DNA of 34,753 nucleotides from Pluralibacter sp. (lineage in GTDB: Bacteria; Pseudomonadota; Gammaproteobacteria; Enterobacterales; Enterobacteriaceae). Where the stretch lies: positions 1 through 34,753 of the forward strand of contig NZ_JAFAGS010000039.1 of the NCBI RefSeq assembly GCF_019237635.1. Reading direction: 5' to 3'. The translations under genes and the position numbers were made by a program. This document shows, piece after piece, positions 14,726 through 22,827 of the stretch. The stretch's first letter is position 1. Each line of letters begins with the position of its first letter. Under the pieces are notes generated by a model. The model made no database searches. It was not told the DNA's origin and saw only the letters and a list, made by a program, of their open reading frames with translations.

Positions 14726-16330
14726 TCAGTCAACAGAGGGGGAAAGAGATTCCCGGGTCCACTGGCCGTTCACCAGGCGCAGCAGGTTCAAAGGATTAGC
14801 ATCCTGCAACGCAGGCGGCAGCAGCGCATCCGGCGCGTTCTGCAAACACACAGGCCGCAGAAAACGCTCAATGGCGCGGCTCCCCACGGACGTTCCACGC
14901 GCGTCGGTCGTGGCGGGCCAGGGGCCGCCGTGCACCATCGCGTCACACACTTCCACACCGGTCGGGAAACCGTTAAACAGCACCCGTCCGGCTTTCTCGC
15001 TCAGTAGCGGCAGCAACCGCCCTGCCAGCTCGCGATCGTCGCTATCGGCATGCAGCGTCGCCGTTAACTGCCCCTGTAGCGCATGAATGACGGCAAAGAG
15101 TTCCGCCTCGCTGTCGACCGTCACCACTATCGCCAGCGGTCCGAATACCTCCTCCAGCAGCAGCGGGTCTTTTGCCAACAGCCGCGAGGCCGATGTCTGG
15201 TACAAACGCGCCCCGGCGCAACCGTCGGCGTCGTCGCCGCTCGCCAGCAGCGTGAACGCCGGGTGCGACGCCAGCGCATCGACCTTTTCGCGATAGTGTT
15301 GCAGCGTCCCAGCATTGAGCATCACCTGCGCGGATGTCGTCTTTACCTGCGCGCACAGCGCTGCCGTAAAGGCGGACTGCGCCTCGCCGCGCAGGGCGAG
15401 AATAAGCCCCGGCTTGGTGCAGAATTGCCCGGCGCCGAGGGTAAACGACGCCACCAGCTCCTTTGCCAGCGACGGCCCGCGCGCATGCAGCGCCTGAGGC
15501 AGGATAATCAGCGGGTTAATGGCGGACATCTCCGCAAACACCGGAATCGGCTGCGGGCGCTGCTGCGCCAGCTGGAACAGCGCATGGCCGCCGCGCAGCG
15601 AGCCGGTAAACCCTACCGCCTGAATCGCCGGATGCACCACCAGCTCCGCGCCGATGTCGGTACCGAAAATCAGGTTAAACACACCGCCCGGCAAACCGCA
15701 TTTTTCCACCGCCCGGGTTATCGCCAGCGCCGTGTGCTCCGCCGTCGCCATATGGCCCGGGTGCGCTTTCACCACCACCGGACAACCGGCCGCCAGCGCG
15801 GCAGCGGTGTCGCCGCCCGCTGTGGAAAAGGCCAGCGGAAAGTTGCTGGCGCCGAAGACCGCCACCGGGCCCAGCGCAGTCTGACACTGGCGCAAATCCG
15901 GGCGTGGAAGCGGTTGTCGCGTCGGCAACGCCGTGTCGATGCGGGCGCCAAAGACGTCGCCACGGCGCAGTAAGTTGGCGAACAGGCGTAGTTGGCCGCT
16001 GGTGCGCGCCCGCTCCCCGTGCAGACGCGCCAGCGGCAAAGCCGTTTCCTGATGGACGATGGCAAAAAAATCCGCCCCCAGACCGTCCAGTTCATCGGCG
16101 ATAGCGTCGAGAAACTGCGCCCGAACCTCGGGCGCAGTTTGTGAGTAAAGGGGGAAGGCCTGTTGGGCTGCCAGCGCGGCCTGCGCCGCCTCTTCACGCG
16201 TGGCGGGATAAAAACGCGGCCCCACGGGCGCGCCATCCTGCGCCCGCAGGCTCGCAAGCGTCGCTTCGCCGCTGGCGGTGCGCTGGCCGTTAATGAACTG
16301 CTGACCGTGGGTGCTCTGAAATTCCGTCAT
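14726..16330 (-). CDS. 2-oxoglutarate semialdehyde (2,5-dioxovalerate) dehydrogenase
   Basis: This 534-residue aldehyde dehydrogenase oxidises 2-oxoglutarate semialdehyde to 2-oxoglutarate with NAD(P)+, the last step of hydroxyproline breakdown. Visible active-site parts are N163 in ASNFPLAF, K188 in VVVKAHPGH, E267 in FAEMSAINP and nucleophile C304 in GAGQFCTKPG; ASNFPLAFS and AEMSAINP are characteristic of the dioxovalerate branch. The open frame extends upstream to 16498, but the ATG at 16330 is preferred: it follows AGGGG, begins at the family's normal start (MTEFQSTHGQQFINGQ) and avoids overlap with the deaminase gene that ends at 16345. Second gene of the leftward operon. The same enzyme type serves sugar acid pathways, but neighbours settle the role. 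Confidence 0.87.
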   Translation of the reverse strand: MTEFQSTHGQQFINGQRTASGEATLASLRAQDGAPVGPRFYPATREEAAQAALAAQQAFPLYSQTAPEVRAQFLDAIADELDGLGADFFAIVHQETALPLARLHGERARTSGQLRLFANLLRRGDVFGARIDTALPTRQPLPRPDLRQCQTALGPVAVFGASNFPLAFSTAGGDTAAALAAGCPVVVKAHPGHMATAEHTALAITRAVEKCGLPGGVFNLIFGTDIGAELVVHPAIQAVGFTGSLRGGHALFQLAQQRPQPIPVFAEMSAINPLIILPQALHARGPSLAKELVASFTLGAGQFCTKPGLILALRGEAQSAFTAALCAQVKTTSAQVMLNAGTLQHYREKVDALASHPAFTLLASGDDADGCAGARLYQTSASRLLAKDPLLLEEVFGPLAIVVTVDSEAELFAVIHALQGQLTATLHADSDDRELAGRLLPLLSEKAGRVLFNGFPTGVEVCDAMVHGGPWPATTDARGTSVGSRAIERFLRPVCLQNAPDALLPPALQDANPLNLLRLVNGQWTRESLSPSVD

Positions 16331-16344
16331 AGTCGCCCCTGCGC

Positions 16345-17265
16345 TTAAAGCCCAACATCCGGCAGTTGCGGTCGGGTCGCCAGCGCCTGCTCGACAACCG
16401 CCACCACCTGCGCACGGGTCGCCCCTTCCAGCGCCAAACGCGGCGGACGGGTCACTTCGCTTCCCCGGCCTAACAGCGCTTCGCACAGCTTGATGCACTG
16501 CACCAGGTCCGGGCGCGCATCCAGGTGCAGCAGCGGCATAAACCAGCGGTACAGCGCCATCGCTTCATCAAAGCGCTGCTGCTTCGCCAGACGAAACAGC
16601 GTCTCGCCTTCACGCGGAAACGCGTTGGACATACCGGAAATCCACCCTTCGGCGCCTACGGCGATGCTCTCCACCACCACATCATCTAATCCGGCAAACA
16701 GCACGAAGCGATCGCCGACCGCATTACGCAGATCGATAAAGCGGCGGGTATCGCCAGAGGAATCTTTAAAACAGACGATGTTGTCGCAGTCCGCCAGGGT
16801 GGCGAGAATGTCCGGCGTGACGTCGTTTTTGTAAATCGGCGGGTTGTTGTACACCATGATGGGCAGGTCGGTGGCCGTCGCCACACTGCGAAAATGCGCA
16901 GCGGTCTCATGCGGTTTTGACGAGTAAACCAGCGCAGGCATCACCATAATGCCGTCCACGCCGACGCGCTCAGCTTCTTTGGCCATGTGCCGGGCAAACG
17001 CGGTCGTAAACTCCGCCACCCCGGCGATGACCGGAATTTTGCCGCCCGCCGCGTCTTTTGCCACTTCGATAATCTGTAGTTTTTCCTGGGTGGTCAGCGA
17101 GGTGTTTTCCCCGACGCTGCCGCACACCACCAGACCGGAAACGCCGTCCTTAACGAGATTTTTCATTACCGCATGGGTGGCGTCTAAATCCAGCGAATAG
17201 TCGTGTCGAAACTGGGTGCTGACTGCCGGGAATACACCGCTCCAGTGAATCGCTTTTTTGCTCAT
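16345..17265 (-). CDS. Delta1-pyrroline-4-hydroxy-2-carboxylate deaminase (DapA/NAL superfamily)
   Basis: This 306-residue class I aldolase-fold protein belongs to the dihydrodipicolinate synthase superfamily. It has the substrate motif CGSVGENTSLT (48-58), the catalytic tyrosine Y139 in MVYNNPP and the Schiff-base lysine K167 in IVCFKDSSGD. In hydroxyproline clusters this branch converts the cyclic imine delta1-pyrroline-4-hydroxy-2-carboxylate to 2-oxoglutarate semialdehyde and ammonia. The start ATG at 17265 has AAGGAAA upstream. First gene of the leftward operon; its 136-base upstream region holds a copy of the shared 18-nt element (17375-17392). A dihydrodipicolinate synthase or N-acetylneuraminate lyase role is unlikely given the neighbours. 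Confidence 0.87.
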   Translation of the reverse strand: MSKKAIHWSGVFPAVSTQFRHDYSLDLDATHAVMKNLVKDGVSGLVVCGSVGENTSLTTQEKLQIIEVAKDAAGGKIPVIAGVAEFTTAFARHMAKEAERVGVDGIMVMPALVYSSKPHETAAHFRSVATATDLPIMVYNNPPIYKNDVTPDILATLADCDNIVCFKDSSGDTRRFIDLRNAVGDRFVLFAGLDDVVVESIAVGAEGWISGMSNAFPREGETLFRLAKQQRFDEAMALYRWFMPLLHLDARPDLVQCIKLCEALLGRGSEVTRPPRLALEGATRAQVVAVVEQALATRPQLPDVGL

Positions 17266-17310
17266 GATCGTTTCCTTGTCGTCAATTTGTTACGTCAAAG
17301 TGAATAAATG

Positions 17311-17322
17311 GTGAATTTTCAC
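17311..17322. promoter_or_regulatory. Small palindrome upstream of the deaminase gene
   Basis: GTGAATTTTCAC is GTGAA-N2-TTCAC, placed 46 bases upstream of the deaminase start, where a promoter or operator is expected. A related GTGAA lies 11 bases before it. The binding protein is unknown. Confidence 0.3.
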
Positions 17323-17374
17323 TGACAGATTGACGTTTCATGAGCGGCCGGGCTTGTCGGTTTTCCCGCGCAAT

Positions 17375-17392
17375 GATGACGAAATCAGCACA
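17375..17392 (-). promoter_or_regulatory. Shared 18-nt element, leftward hydroxyproline operon copy
   Basis: On the minus strand this reads TGTGCTGATTTCGTCATC, identical to the copy at 18441-18458 upstream of the epimerase. Downstream of both copies, GAAAA and CAAGCC recur at the same spacing (9 and 4 bases). It ends 109 bases before the deaminase ATG. Candidate binding site of the PAS-AraC regulator. Confidence 0.65.
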
Positions 17393-17401
17393 ATCGGGGG
17401 A

Positions 17402-18229
17402 TCACCCCTGGAGCGTGATGCGGAAATCCCGCGGCGTTGACCCGGTCATCGCCTTAAACTGGCGGCTGAACGCGCTGTGGTCGGTATAGCCGCATTGCAG
17501 GGCAATATCCGTAATCGGCGTATCGCTCGCCAGCAGTTCGGTGGCTTTTTCCAGTCGCGCCTTGTGGATCATCTGCCGGGGAGTCAGGTGGAAGATCCGT
17601 TTGCAGTAGCGTTCGATCTGCGCCACCGACATCCCGCTGAGCACGGTTAACTCCTCCATGGAGATCGGCTGATGGTAGTGGCGGCGGATATGATCGTCGA
17701 CGATCGCCAGCTTCTGCCAGGCGGGATGCCGCGCATGCGCCTCCTGGAGATCGTGGGAGATCCCTGCCATGCCGATAACCCGCCCCTGAGTGTCCCGTAA
17801 CGCCAGCTTTTGCGTCAGGCACCAGCCGCGCACCCGACCATTGTAGAGGTGCATTTCCAGCTGATCGCGCAGCGTCACCGCCTCACGCAGCACCCGCAGA
17901 TCCTGCTCGGTATAGCCTTGCCCCAGCGCGGAGGGAAAGACATCCGCCGACGTTTTTCCCAGCAGCGACGACACGCTTTTGAAGCCGCAGCGGCGCGCCA
18001 GCGTCAGGTTAACCATCAGGTAACGGGCCTGGAGATCTTTAATAAAGAACACCACGTTCGGGATAGCGTTAAGCAGCGGCGCAATCAGCGCCACGGCGTT
18101 GAGCAATGCCTGAATATTTTCCGGACGCTGACGCGCCAGCCCCTCGCAAATCTGACTTAACTCATCGACCGCCAGCGTCGTCTCTTCAGGGGGAGACAGC
18201 CCCGGTGCGGTATCTGGGATACGGGTCAT
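17402..18229 (-). CDS. AraC-family regulator with N-terminal PAS-like domain (hydroxyproline regulon)
   Basis: This is a 275-residue regulator. Residues about 50-150 look like a PAS sensor (IPNVVFFIKDLQARYLMVNLTLARRCGF, then VRGWCLTQKLALRDTQGRVIGMAGISHDL). Residues about 170-270 form the double helix-turn-helix of AraC proteins, with MEELTVLSGMSVAQIERYCKRIF and ITDIALQCGYTDHSAFSRQFKAMTGSTP. The PAS sensor replaces the usual cupin domain. It lies between the two hydroxyproline operons and is the only dedicated regulator there, so activation by hydroxyproline or a pathway intermediate is likely (an AraC protein, LhpR, does this in Pseudomonas). The ATG at 18229 follows GAGGAA. Confidence 0.86.
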   Translation of the reverse strand: MTRIPDTAPGLSPPEETTLAVDELSQICEGLARQRPENIQALLNAVALIAPLLNAIPNVVFFIKDLQARYLMVNLTLARRCGFKSVSSLLGKTSADVFPSALGQGYTEQDLRVLREAVTLRDQLEMHLYNGRVRGWCLTQKLALRDTQGRVIGMAGISHDLQEAHARHPAWQKLAIVDDHIRRHYHQPISMEELTVLSGMSVAQIERYCKRIFHLTPRQMIHKARLEKATELLASDTPITDIALQCGYTDHSAFSRQFKAMTGSTPRDFRITLQG

Positions 18230-18540
18230 GACGATTCCTCAATCGCTAAAAACGAGGGATATTTAGTAACTTTTCATTAACTCTACAAGCCCTTAATACG
18301 CGTTTTGCGATCCTGGTGAAGATTTATACTTTCTCCTGCTTTAGGCACTGGCGCGGTCCAGTTTTTTAGTTTATCCAGAAAATAACATAATGATTAATAA
18401 TCAATAATTATGGCATCCACATCTCTCATCGGCACGTCACTGTGCTGATTTCGTCATCGCAGACGCCGAAAATGTTCAAGCCGATGCGCAAAGCTTGCGC
18501 CAGCATTTAGCAACAAATAGTTAACTTATCGAGGTTTGCC
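18230..18540. promoter_or_regulatory. Divergent control region between the AraC regulator and the epimerase
   Basis: These 311 bases hold no gene. They contain an AT-rich patch with the palindrome TGATTA-A-TAATCA (18391-18403), the shared 18-nt element (18441-18458), and GCGCAA-N3-TTGCGC (18486-18500) about 40 bases before the epimerase ATG. These are plausible sites for the PAS-AraC protein and RNA polymerase. No sigma-54 site fits the spacing. Confidence 0.6.
18441..18458 (+). promoter_or_regulatory. Shared 18-nt element, rightward hydroxyproline operon copy
   Basis: TGTGCTGATTTCGTCATC lies 82 bases before the epimerase ATG and is followed, as in the other copy, by N9-GAAAA-N4-CAAGCC. It has the same orientation relative to the downstream gene as the copy at 17375-17392. 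Confidence 0.65.
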
Positions 18541-19488
18541 ATGACCGTGCCACGCTCGCAGATTGAACTCCGGGCCATTGATTCTCATACCGGTGGCGAA
18601 CCCACCCGGCTTATCGTTTCCGGCTTTCCGGACCTGGGCTGCGGCAGCATGGCTGAACGCCTCGAACGCTTTGCCCGTGATTATGACCGCTGGCGAAAAG
18701 CTATCATTCTGGAACCTCGCGGCAACGATGTGCTGGTTGGCGCGCTGCTGTGCGAACCCGTCTCCCCGGACGCCACGGCAGGCGTCATTTTTTTCAATAA
18801 CAGCGGCTTTTTGAACATGTGTGGCCACGGCACCATCGGGCTTATCGCCTCGCTGGCGTGGCTCGGGCGCATCAAACCCGGAAAACACACAATTGAAACG
18901 CCGGTGGGCGATGTCACCGCTACGCTGCACGATGACGGCAGCGTCTGCGTGGAAAACGTCCCGTCGTATCGCTTCCGTCAGCAGGTCAACGTTCAGACCG
19001 CACAGGGGGTCGTCACCGGTGATATCGCCTGGGGCGGCAACTGGTTTTTCCTCGTTAACGACCATCCGTTCGCCATTCAGCCCGACGAGATCCCCAGGCT
19101 TACCGATTTTGCCTGGGCAATCCGCGAAGGGCTGGAAGCGGCAGGCATTTGCGGCGAAAACGGCGGCGTGATTGACCATATCGAACTGTTTGCACCGGAC
19201 GACCATGCCGACAGCCGCAGCTTTGTCCTCTGTCCGGGTAAAGCCTGGGACCGTTCGCCCTGCGGCACTGGCACCAGCGCCAAGCTCGCCTGTCTTGCCG
19301 CAGACGGCAAGCTGCAACCGGGAGAATCGTGGCGACAGGCCAGTATTATCGGCAGCCAGTTCACCGCCCGCTTTCGCCTTGAGGGTGAGCGCGTCGTACC
19401 GACCATCCGGGGGGAAGCATGGGTGTGCGGCGACAACCGTCTGATCCTCAACCCTGACGATCCTTTTTGCTGGGGGATAACCCTGTGA
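18541..19488 (+). CDS. 4-hydroxyproline 2-epimerase (proline racemase family)
   Basis: This 315-residue protein converts trans-4-hydroxy-L-proline to cis-4-hydroxy-D-proline. Both catalytic cysteines are present: C94 in NMCGHGTIG and C241 in [13 protein letters not shown] Cys/Cys pair fits racemases and epimerases and argues against the trans-3-hydroxyproline dehydratase branch, where one is replaced. Its neighbours (D-hydroxyproline dehydrogenase, deaminase, semialdehyde dehydrogenase) indicate hydroxyproline rather than proline as substrate. The start is the ATG at 18541 with GAGG upstream. It overlaps the next gene by 4 bases (CTGTGA: GTG start within the stop), so the two are translationally coupled. 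Confidence 0.9.
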   Translation: MTVPRSQIELRAIDSHTGGEPTRLIVSGFPDLGCGSMAERLERFARDYDRWRKAIILEPRGNDVLVGALLCEPVSPDATAGVIFFNNSGFLNMCGHGTIGLIASLAWLGRIKPGKHTIETPVGDVTATLHDDGSVCVENVPSYRFRQQVNVQTAQGVVTGDIAWGGNWFFLVNDHPFAIQPDEIPRLTDFAWAIREGLEAAGICGENGGVIDHIELFAPDDHADSRSFVLCPGKAWDRSPCGTGTSAKLACLAADGKLQPGESWRQASIIGSQFTARFRLEGERVVPTIRGEAWVCGDNRLILNPDDPFCWGITL

Positions 19489-20594
19489 CGTCGGGAGATG
19501 TCATCGTCATTGGCGCCGGCATCATTGGCGCCGCCTGCGCCTGGCGGTTGGCGAAACGGGGCCTGCAGGTCACGCTTATCGACGACAGTCAGCCCGGCGC
19601 CACGGCGGCGGGTATGGGGCATCTGGTCTGTATGGATGACGATCCGGCGGAACTCACGCTCTCCGCCTGGTCGCTCCGGCTCTGGCACGAGCTGACGCCG
19701 CAGTTGCCCGACGATTGCGCCTGGCGCGGCTGCGGCACCCTGTGGCTGGCGGAAAACGATGCCGATATGGCTGTCGCCCATGAAAAACAGCGCCGGATGG
19801 CCGCCCGGCAGACCCGAAGCGGGCTACAGACCGCGGCGCAGGTCGCGCAGCGCGAGCCCCTGCTCCGAACCGGGCTCGCTGGCGGGCTGTGGGTACCGGA
19901 CGACAGCATTGTTTACGCCCCCAACGCCGCGCGCTGGTTCATTGCCGATGCCGGAGAGCGGTTGACCCATCTGCACGACAGCGCCCGCGCGATTGAAGAA
20001 CCTGTTGTGCTGCTGCACAGCGGTAAGCGCGTACAGGCAGCGGCCATTGTGGTCGCCTGCGGGCTGGGGGCGAATACGCTGCTGGAGGAGAACTGGCTGC
20101 GCGCCAAAAAAGGCCAGTTGGCCATTACCGATCGCAACAGCCCCCCAGTGCACCACCAGTTGGTGGAGCTCGGCTACGGCGCCAGCGCGCATGCGGGCGG
20201 CACCTCGGTGGCCTTTAACGTACAGCCGCGCCCGACCGGGCAACTGCTGATCGGTTCATCGCGCGAGTTTGATAACACCGACCGGGCGCTCGATCTGCCG
20301 CTGTTGGGCACCATGCTGGCGCGCGCGCGCCACTTTCTGCCGTCGATTGCCGACCTCACGATTATCCGCTGCTGGAGCGGATACCGCGCCGCCTCGCTGG
20401 ACGGCAATCCGCTGATCGGCCCTCATCCGTCGCGGCGCGGCGTCTGGCTGGCGCTGGGCCACGAGGGCCTTGGCGTCACCACCGCGCCAGCCACGGCGCA
20501 TCTGCTGGCGGCGCAATTGCTGGAAGAGCCCAGCCCCGTCGCGCCTGATGCCTGGCTTCCCGCGCGCCTGTTTCCTGAGGAGGCCACCGCATGA
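19485..20594 (+). CDS. D-hydroxyproline dehydrogenase, DadA-like FAD subunit
   Basis: This is a 369-residue FAD-dependent D-amino-acid oxidoreductase. The dinucleotide-binding motif is at the N-terminus ([21 protein letters not shown], residues about 6-26), then a [12 protein letters not shown] loop and the C-terminal FAD-binding [17 protein letters not shown] with [16 protein letters not shown]. It should oxidise cis-4-hydroxy-D-proline to delta1-pyrroline-4-hydroxy-2-carboxylate. I prefer the GTG at 19485, overlapping the epimerase stop, since GGGGGAT sits 8 bases upstream; an ATG at 19467 in the same frame is an alternative. It is followed, with a 4-base overlap, by a small [2Fe-2S] protein and an HcnB-like flavoprotein, so the active enzyme is probably a three-subunit, membrane-chain-linked dehydrogenase. 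Confidence 0.85.
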   Translation: MTSGDVIVIGAGIIGAACAWRLAKRGLQVTLIDDSQPGATAAGMGHLVCMDDDPAELTLSAWSLRLWHELTPQLPDDCAWRGCGTLWLAENDADMAVAHEKQRRMAARQTRSGLQTAAQVAQREPLLRTGLAGGLWVPDDSIVYAPNAARWFIADAGERLTHLHDSARAIEEPVVLLHSGKRVQAAAIVVACGLGANTLLEENWLRAKKGQLAITDRNSPPVHHQLVELGYGASAHAGGTSVAFNVQPRPTGQLLIGSSREFDNTDRALDLPLLGTMLARARHFLPSIADLTIIRCWSGYRAASLDGNPLIGPHPSRRGVWLALGHEGLGVTTAPATAHLLAAQLLEEPSPVAPDAWLPARLFPEEATA

Positions 20595-20854
20595 CCCACT
20601 CTCTTTGCGTGTATATCGATGGCGCCCCGTGCGAGGTTCCCGACGGCATCAGCGTCGCCGCGGCGCTGGCCTGGGCGGGGAATGCGCTCACCCGCGTCTC
20701 GGTCAGCGGTCAGCCGCGCGCGCCGTTTTGCGGGATGGGCGTATGCCAGGAGTGCCGGGTCACGGTAAACGGACGACGGGTATTAGCCTGCCAGACGCTA
20801 TGCCTGGCGGACATGCGGATTGAAAGGAGCCTTCATGAAAACGTGGCAGTGTGA
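20591..20854 (+). CDS. Small [2Fe-2S] subunit of the D-hydroxyproline dehydrogenase (HcnA-like)
   Basis: This 87-residue ferredoxin-like protein has the cluster cysteines CGMGVCQEC (residues about 47-55) and a last one in VLACQT, the plant-type pattern CxxxxCxxC...C shared with HcnA and the gamma subunits of proline/hydroxyproline dehydrogenases. It should carry electrons between the two flavin subunits. The ATG overlaps the end of the preceding gene by 4 bases (ATGA), and its own 3' end overlaps the next gene by 20 bases, so all three are produced together. No signal peptide is seen, so it is cytoplasmic. Confidence 0.87.
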   Translation: MTHSLCVYIDGAPCEVPDGISVAAALAWAGNALTRVSVSGQPRAPFCGMGVCQECRVTVNGRRVLACQTLCLADMRIERSLHENVAV

Positions 20855-22100
20855 TATCGCCATTATCGGGGCCGGTCCTGCAGGGCTGGCGGCAGCGCTG
20901 GCGGCGGCCCGCAGCGGTAAGCAGGTCATTATCCTGGACGATAACCCGCGCCCTGGCGGGCAAATCTGGCGCGACGGCCCGCAGGTTACGCTGCCCCCGC
21001 TGGCGCGCCGTTACCGGGAGGCGGTGGCAGCGGAACCCCGTATCGAACAGCTCAACGGCGTGCGGTTGGTTGCCCGCCCCACCCCGCGCAGCCTGCTGTT
21101 TGAGACAGCGGAAAGCGCAGCCGTGGTCCACTGGAAAAAACTTATCCTCTGCTGCGGCGCGCGTGAACTGTCGCTGCCGTTTCCCGGCTGGACGCTGCCC
21201 GGCGTCACCGGCGCTGGCGGGCTGCAGGCGCAAATCAAACATGGTCTGCGGCTGGATAACGAACGCGTGGTGGTGGCCGGGAGCGGCCCGCTGCTGCTGG
21301 CGGTCGCCGACAGCGTCCGCCGCGCGGGAGGGCAGGTCGTGGCGCTGGTCGAGCAGGCGCCGTTCGCCGCGCTGACGCGCTTTGGCGCGGGCCTCTGGCG
21401 CTGGCCGGATAAACTACGCCAGCTGTTCAGCCTGGGAGTGCCCCGATACCAGACCCACAGCCAGGTCATTGCGGCCCATGGGGAAAACGCGTTGACCGGC
21501 ATCACCGTGCGACGCCTTGGGGCGGAGCGCCGAATCGCCTGTACCCGTCTGGCTATCGGCTATGGGCTTATCCCCAACCTGGAGCCCGCCCTGCTGTTTG
21601 GCTGCTCGATTGTCCACGACGCGGTGGCGGTGAACCGCTGGCAAAACACCTCAGTGACGAATATCTACGCAGCGGGTGAATGTACCGGATTTGGCGGCAG
21701 CGAACTGGCGCTGGCCGAAGGGAAAATTGCGGGTTATGCCGCCGCAGGCGACGCGGCGCAGGCGAAAGCCGTTTTTAGCGAACGGGCCCGCTGGCAGCGA
21801 TTTGCAAATGCCGTCAACCGCACGTTTACCCTCGGCGAACATCTGAAAGCCGCGGCGACGCCGGAAACCCTGCTGTGCCGCTGCGAAGACGTGCGCTGCG
21901 GCGATGTCGCGCAGGAAAGCGACTGGCGGCAGGCGAAACTCGCGACGCGCTGCGGGATGGGCGCGTGTCAGGGCAGAACCTGCGCCGCCAGCGCTCGCTG
22001 GCTGTACGGCTGGCCGCTGCCGCAACCGCGCGATCCGCTCTCCCCGGCCCGGGTGGACACGCTCTGCCTGCTGGCCGAAAGCACACCTCCCGGCGAGTGA
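20835..22100 (+). CDS. FAD/NAD(P)-binding subunit with C-terminal [2Fe-2S] domain (HcnB-like)
   Basis: This is a 421-residue flavoprotein. The N-terminus has a GxGxxG Rossmann motif (CDIAIIGAGPAGLAAALAAARSG), a second nucleotide-binding motif occurs near 140 (VVVAGSGPLLLAVADSVR), and the FAD-closing NIYAAGECTGFGGSELALAEGK near 275. The C-terminus carries a Cys4 cluster site (LCRCEDVRCGD and CGMGACQGRTC) like HcnB and opine/proline dehydrogenase alpha subunits. I use the ATG at 20835 because AAGGAG lies 5 bases upstream; an upstream ATG at 20820 lacks a site. It completes the heteromeric D-hydroxyproline dehydrogenase. It stops one base before the convergent hpaR stop codon, marking the boundary of the two catabolic islands. 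Confidence 0.85.
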   Translation: MKTWQCDIAIIGAGPAGLAAALAAARSGKQVIILDDNPRPGGQIWRDGPQVTLPPLARRYREAVAAEPRIEQLNGVRLVARPTPRSLLFETAESAAVVHWKKLILCCGARELSLPFPGWTLPGVTGAGGLQAQIKHGLRLDNERVVVAGSGPLLLAVADSVRRAGGQVVALVEQAPFAALTRFGAGLWRWPDKLRQLFSLGVPRYQTHSQVIAAHGENALTGITVRRLGAERRIACTRLAIGYGLIPNLEPALLFGCSIVHDAVAVNRWQNTSVTNIYAAGECTGFGGSELALAEGKIAGYAAAGDAAQAKAVFSERARWQRFANAVNRTFTLGEHLKAAATPETLLCRCEDVRCGDVAQESDWRQAKLATRCGMGACQGRTCAASARWLYGWPLPQPRDPLSPARVDTLCLLAESTPPGE

Positions 22101-22101
22101 A

Positions 22102-22545
22102 CTACGCTTCGTCTCCCCGCTCGGCAATCTGCCGGTTGCCGAGCGCGATGAACTCCTCCAGCAGCGCCGTCAGCTGCTTCATCTTCTCCGGGGTGTACTC
22201 CGATTCAATCTGCTGGTACGCCTCTTCCACCTGCGCCTGCGCGTGTTCATACAGCGCATAGCCCTCTTTGGTGAGCGACACGTACAGCTTGCGCTGATCG
22301 TTGACCGGCTTTAAGCGCAGCACCAGCCCGTCGCGCTCCATGCGGGTCAAAATGCCGGTCAGGCTCGGGCGCAGAATACAGGTGCGAAACGCCAGGTCGT
22401 GGAAATCCATCGACGGGTTCTCCGCCAGCACGCGCACGATACGCCACTGCTGTTCGGTCAGGTTATGCTGCTTCACAATCGGCCGGAAGTAGCCCATCGC
22501 CGTTTCTCGCGCCAGCAACAGCGCAATGGTTAACGAATCATGCAT
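22102..22545 (-). CDS. hpaR: HpaR, MarR-family repressor of the homoprotocatechuate operon
   Basis: This 147-residue winged-helix MarR regulator is close to E. coli HpaR from MHDSLTIALLLARETAM through QQWRIVRVLAENPSMDFHDLAFRTCILRPSLTGILTRMERDGLVLR. In E. coli W HpaR represses hpaGEDFHI and its own gene and is released by 4-hydroxyphenylacetate or homoprotocatechuate. Here it is divergent from hpaG, with a perfect 18-bp palindrome near the hpaG promoter and a degenerate copy near its own. The C-terminal tail is shorter and more acidic than remembered for E. coli but the helix-turn-helix is intact. Confidence 0.95.
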   Translation of the reverse strand: MHDSLTIALLLARETAMGYFRPIVKQHNLTEQQWRIVRVLAENPSMDFHDLAFRTCILRPSLTGILTRMERDGLVLRLKPVNDQRKLYVSLTKEGYALYEHAQAQVEEAYQQIESEYTPEKMKQLTALLEEFIALGNRQIAERGDEA

Positions 22546-22572
22546 TGCAACACCCCTGCTCCACTCTCAACA

Positions 22573-22590
22573 TCATTAATACATAAATAA
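22573..22590 (-). promoter_or_regulatory. Secondary HpaR operator candidate (hpaR side)
   Basis: TCATTAATACATAAATAA shares its first 9 bases with the palindromic operator at 22772-22789 and 6 of 9 in the second half. It lies 28 bases upstream of the hpaR ATG, fitting autorepression. E. coli W also has two HpaR operators in this region. Confidence 0.55.
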
Positions 22591-22707
22591 TCTGCTATCC
22601 CCGCCGCCTTCCGCAACCGGTTCCTGAGCGAAAAAGTCTACCAGAAATCACACGCAACAAATAACCAACTGATAAATATAAACTAAAAATAACAAATGTA
22701 AATTATA

Positions 22708-22723
22708 CGTTAATTGGATCACA
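22708..22723 (+). promoter_or_regulatory. Possible CRP site upstream of hpaG
   Basis: CGTTA-ATTGGA-TCACA has one perfect CRP half-site (TCACA) and 3/5 of the other. If transcription starts about 7 bases after a GATAAT -10 (22767-22772), the site is centred near -63, a class I position. CRP control of this promoter is known in E. coli W. Confidence 0.4.
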
Positions 22724-22771
22724 AAATATTCACTTTAATTTGCTAACCGCCGCACTCTGGCATAAAGATAA

Positions 22772-22789
22772 TCATTAATATATTAATGA
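22772..22789. promoter_or_regulatory. HpaR operator at the hpaG promoter (perfect palindrome)
   Basis: TCATTAATATATTAATGA is a perfect 18-bp palindrome 38 bases before the hpaG ATG, overlapping the end of a GATAAT -10 and the likely start site, so bound HpaR would block initiation. Confidence 0.75.
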
Positions 22790-22827
22790 AATTCAATGAC
22801 CGGTAACACGGCCCTGAGGAGTGGTTC

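Noticed and set aside
18431-18445. Sigma-54-like promoter (GGCACG...TGTGC) before the epimerase
   Set aside because: The GG and GC dinucleotides are one base too far apart, and the other operon has no matching site.
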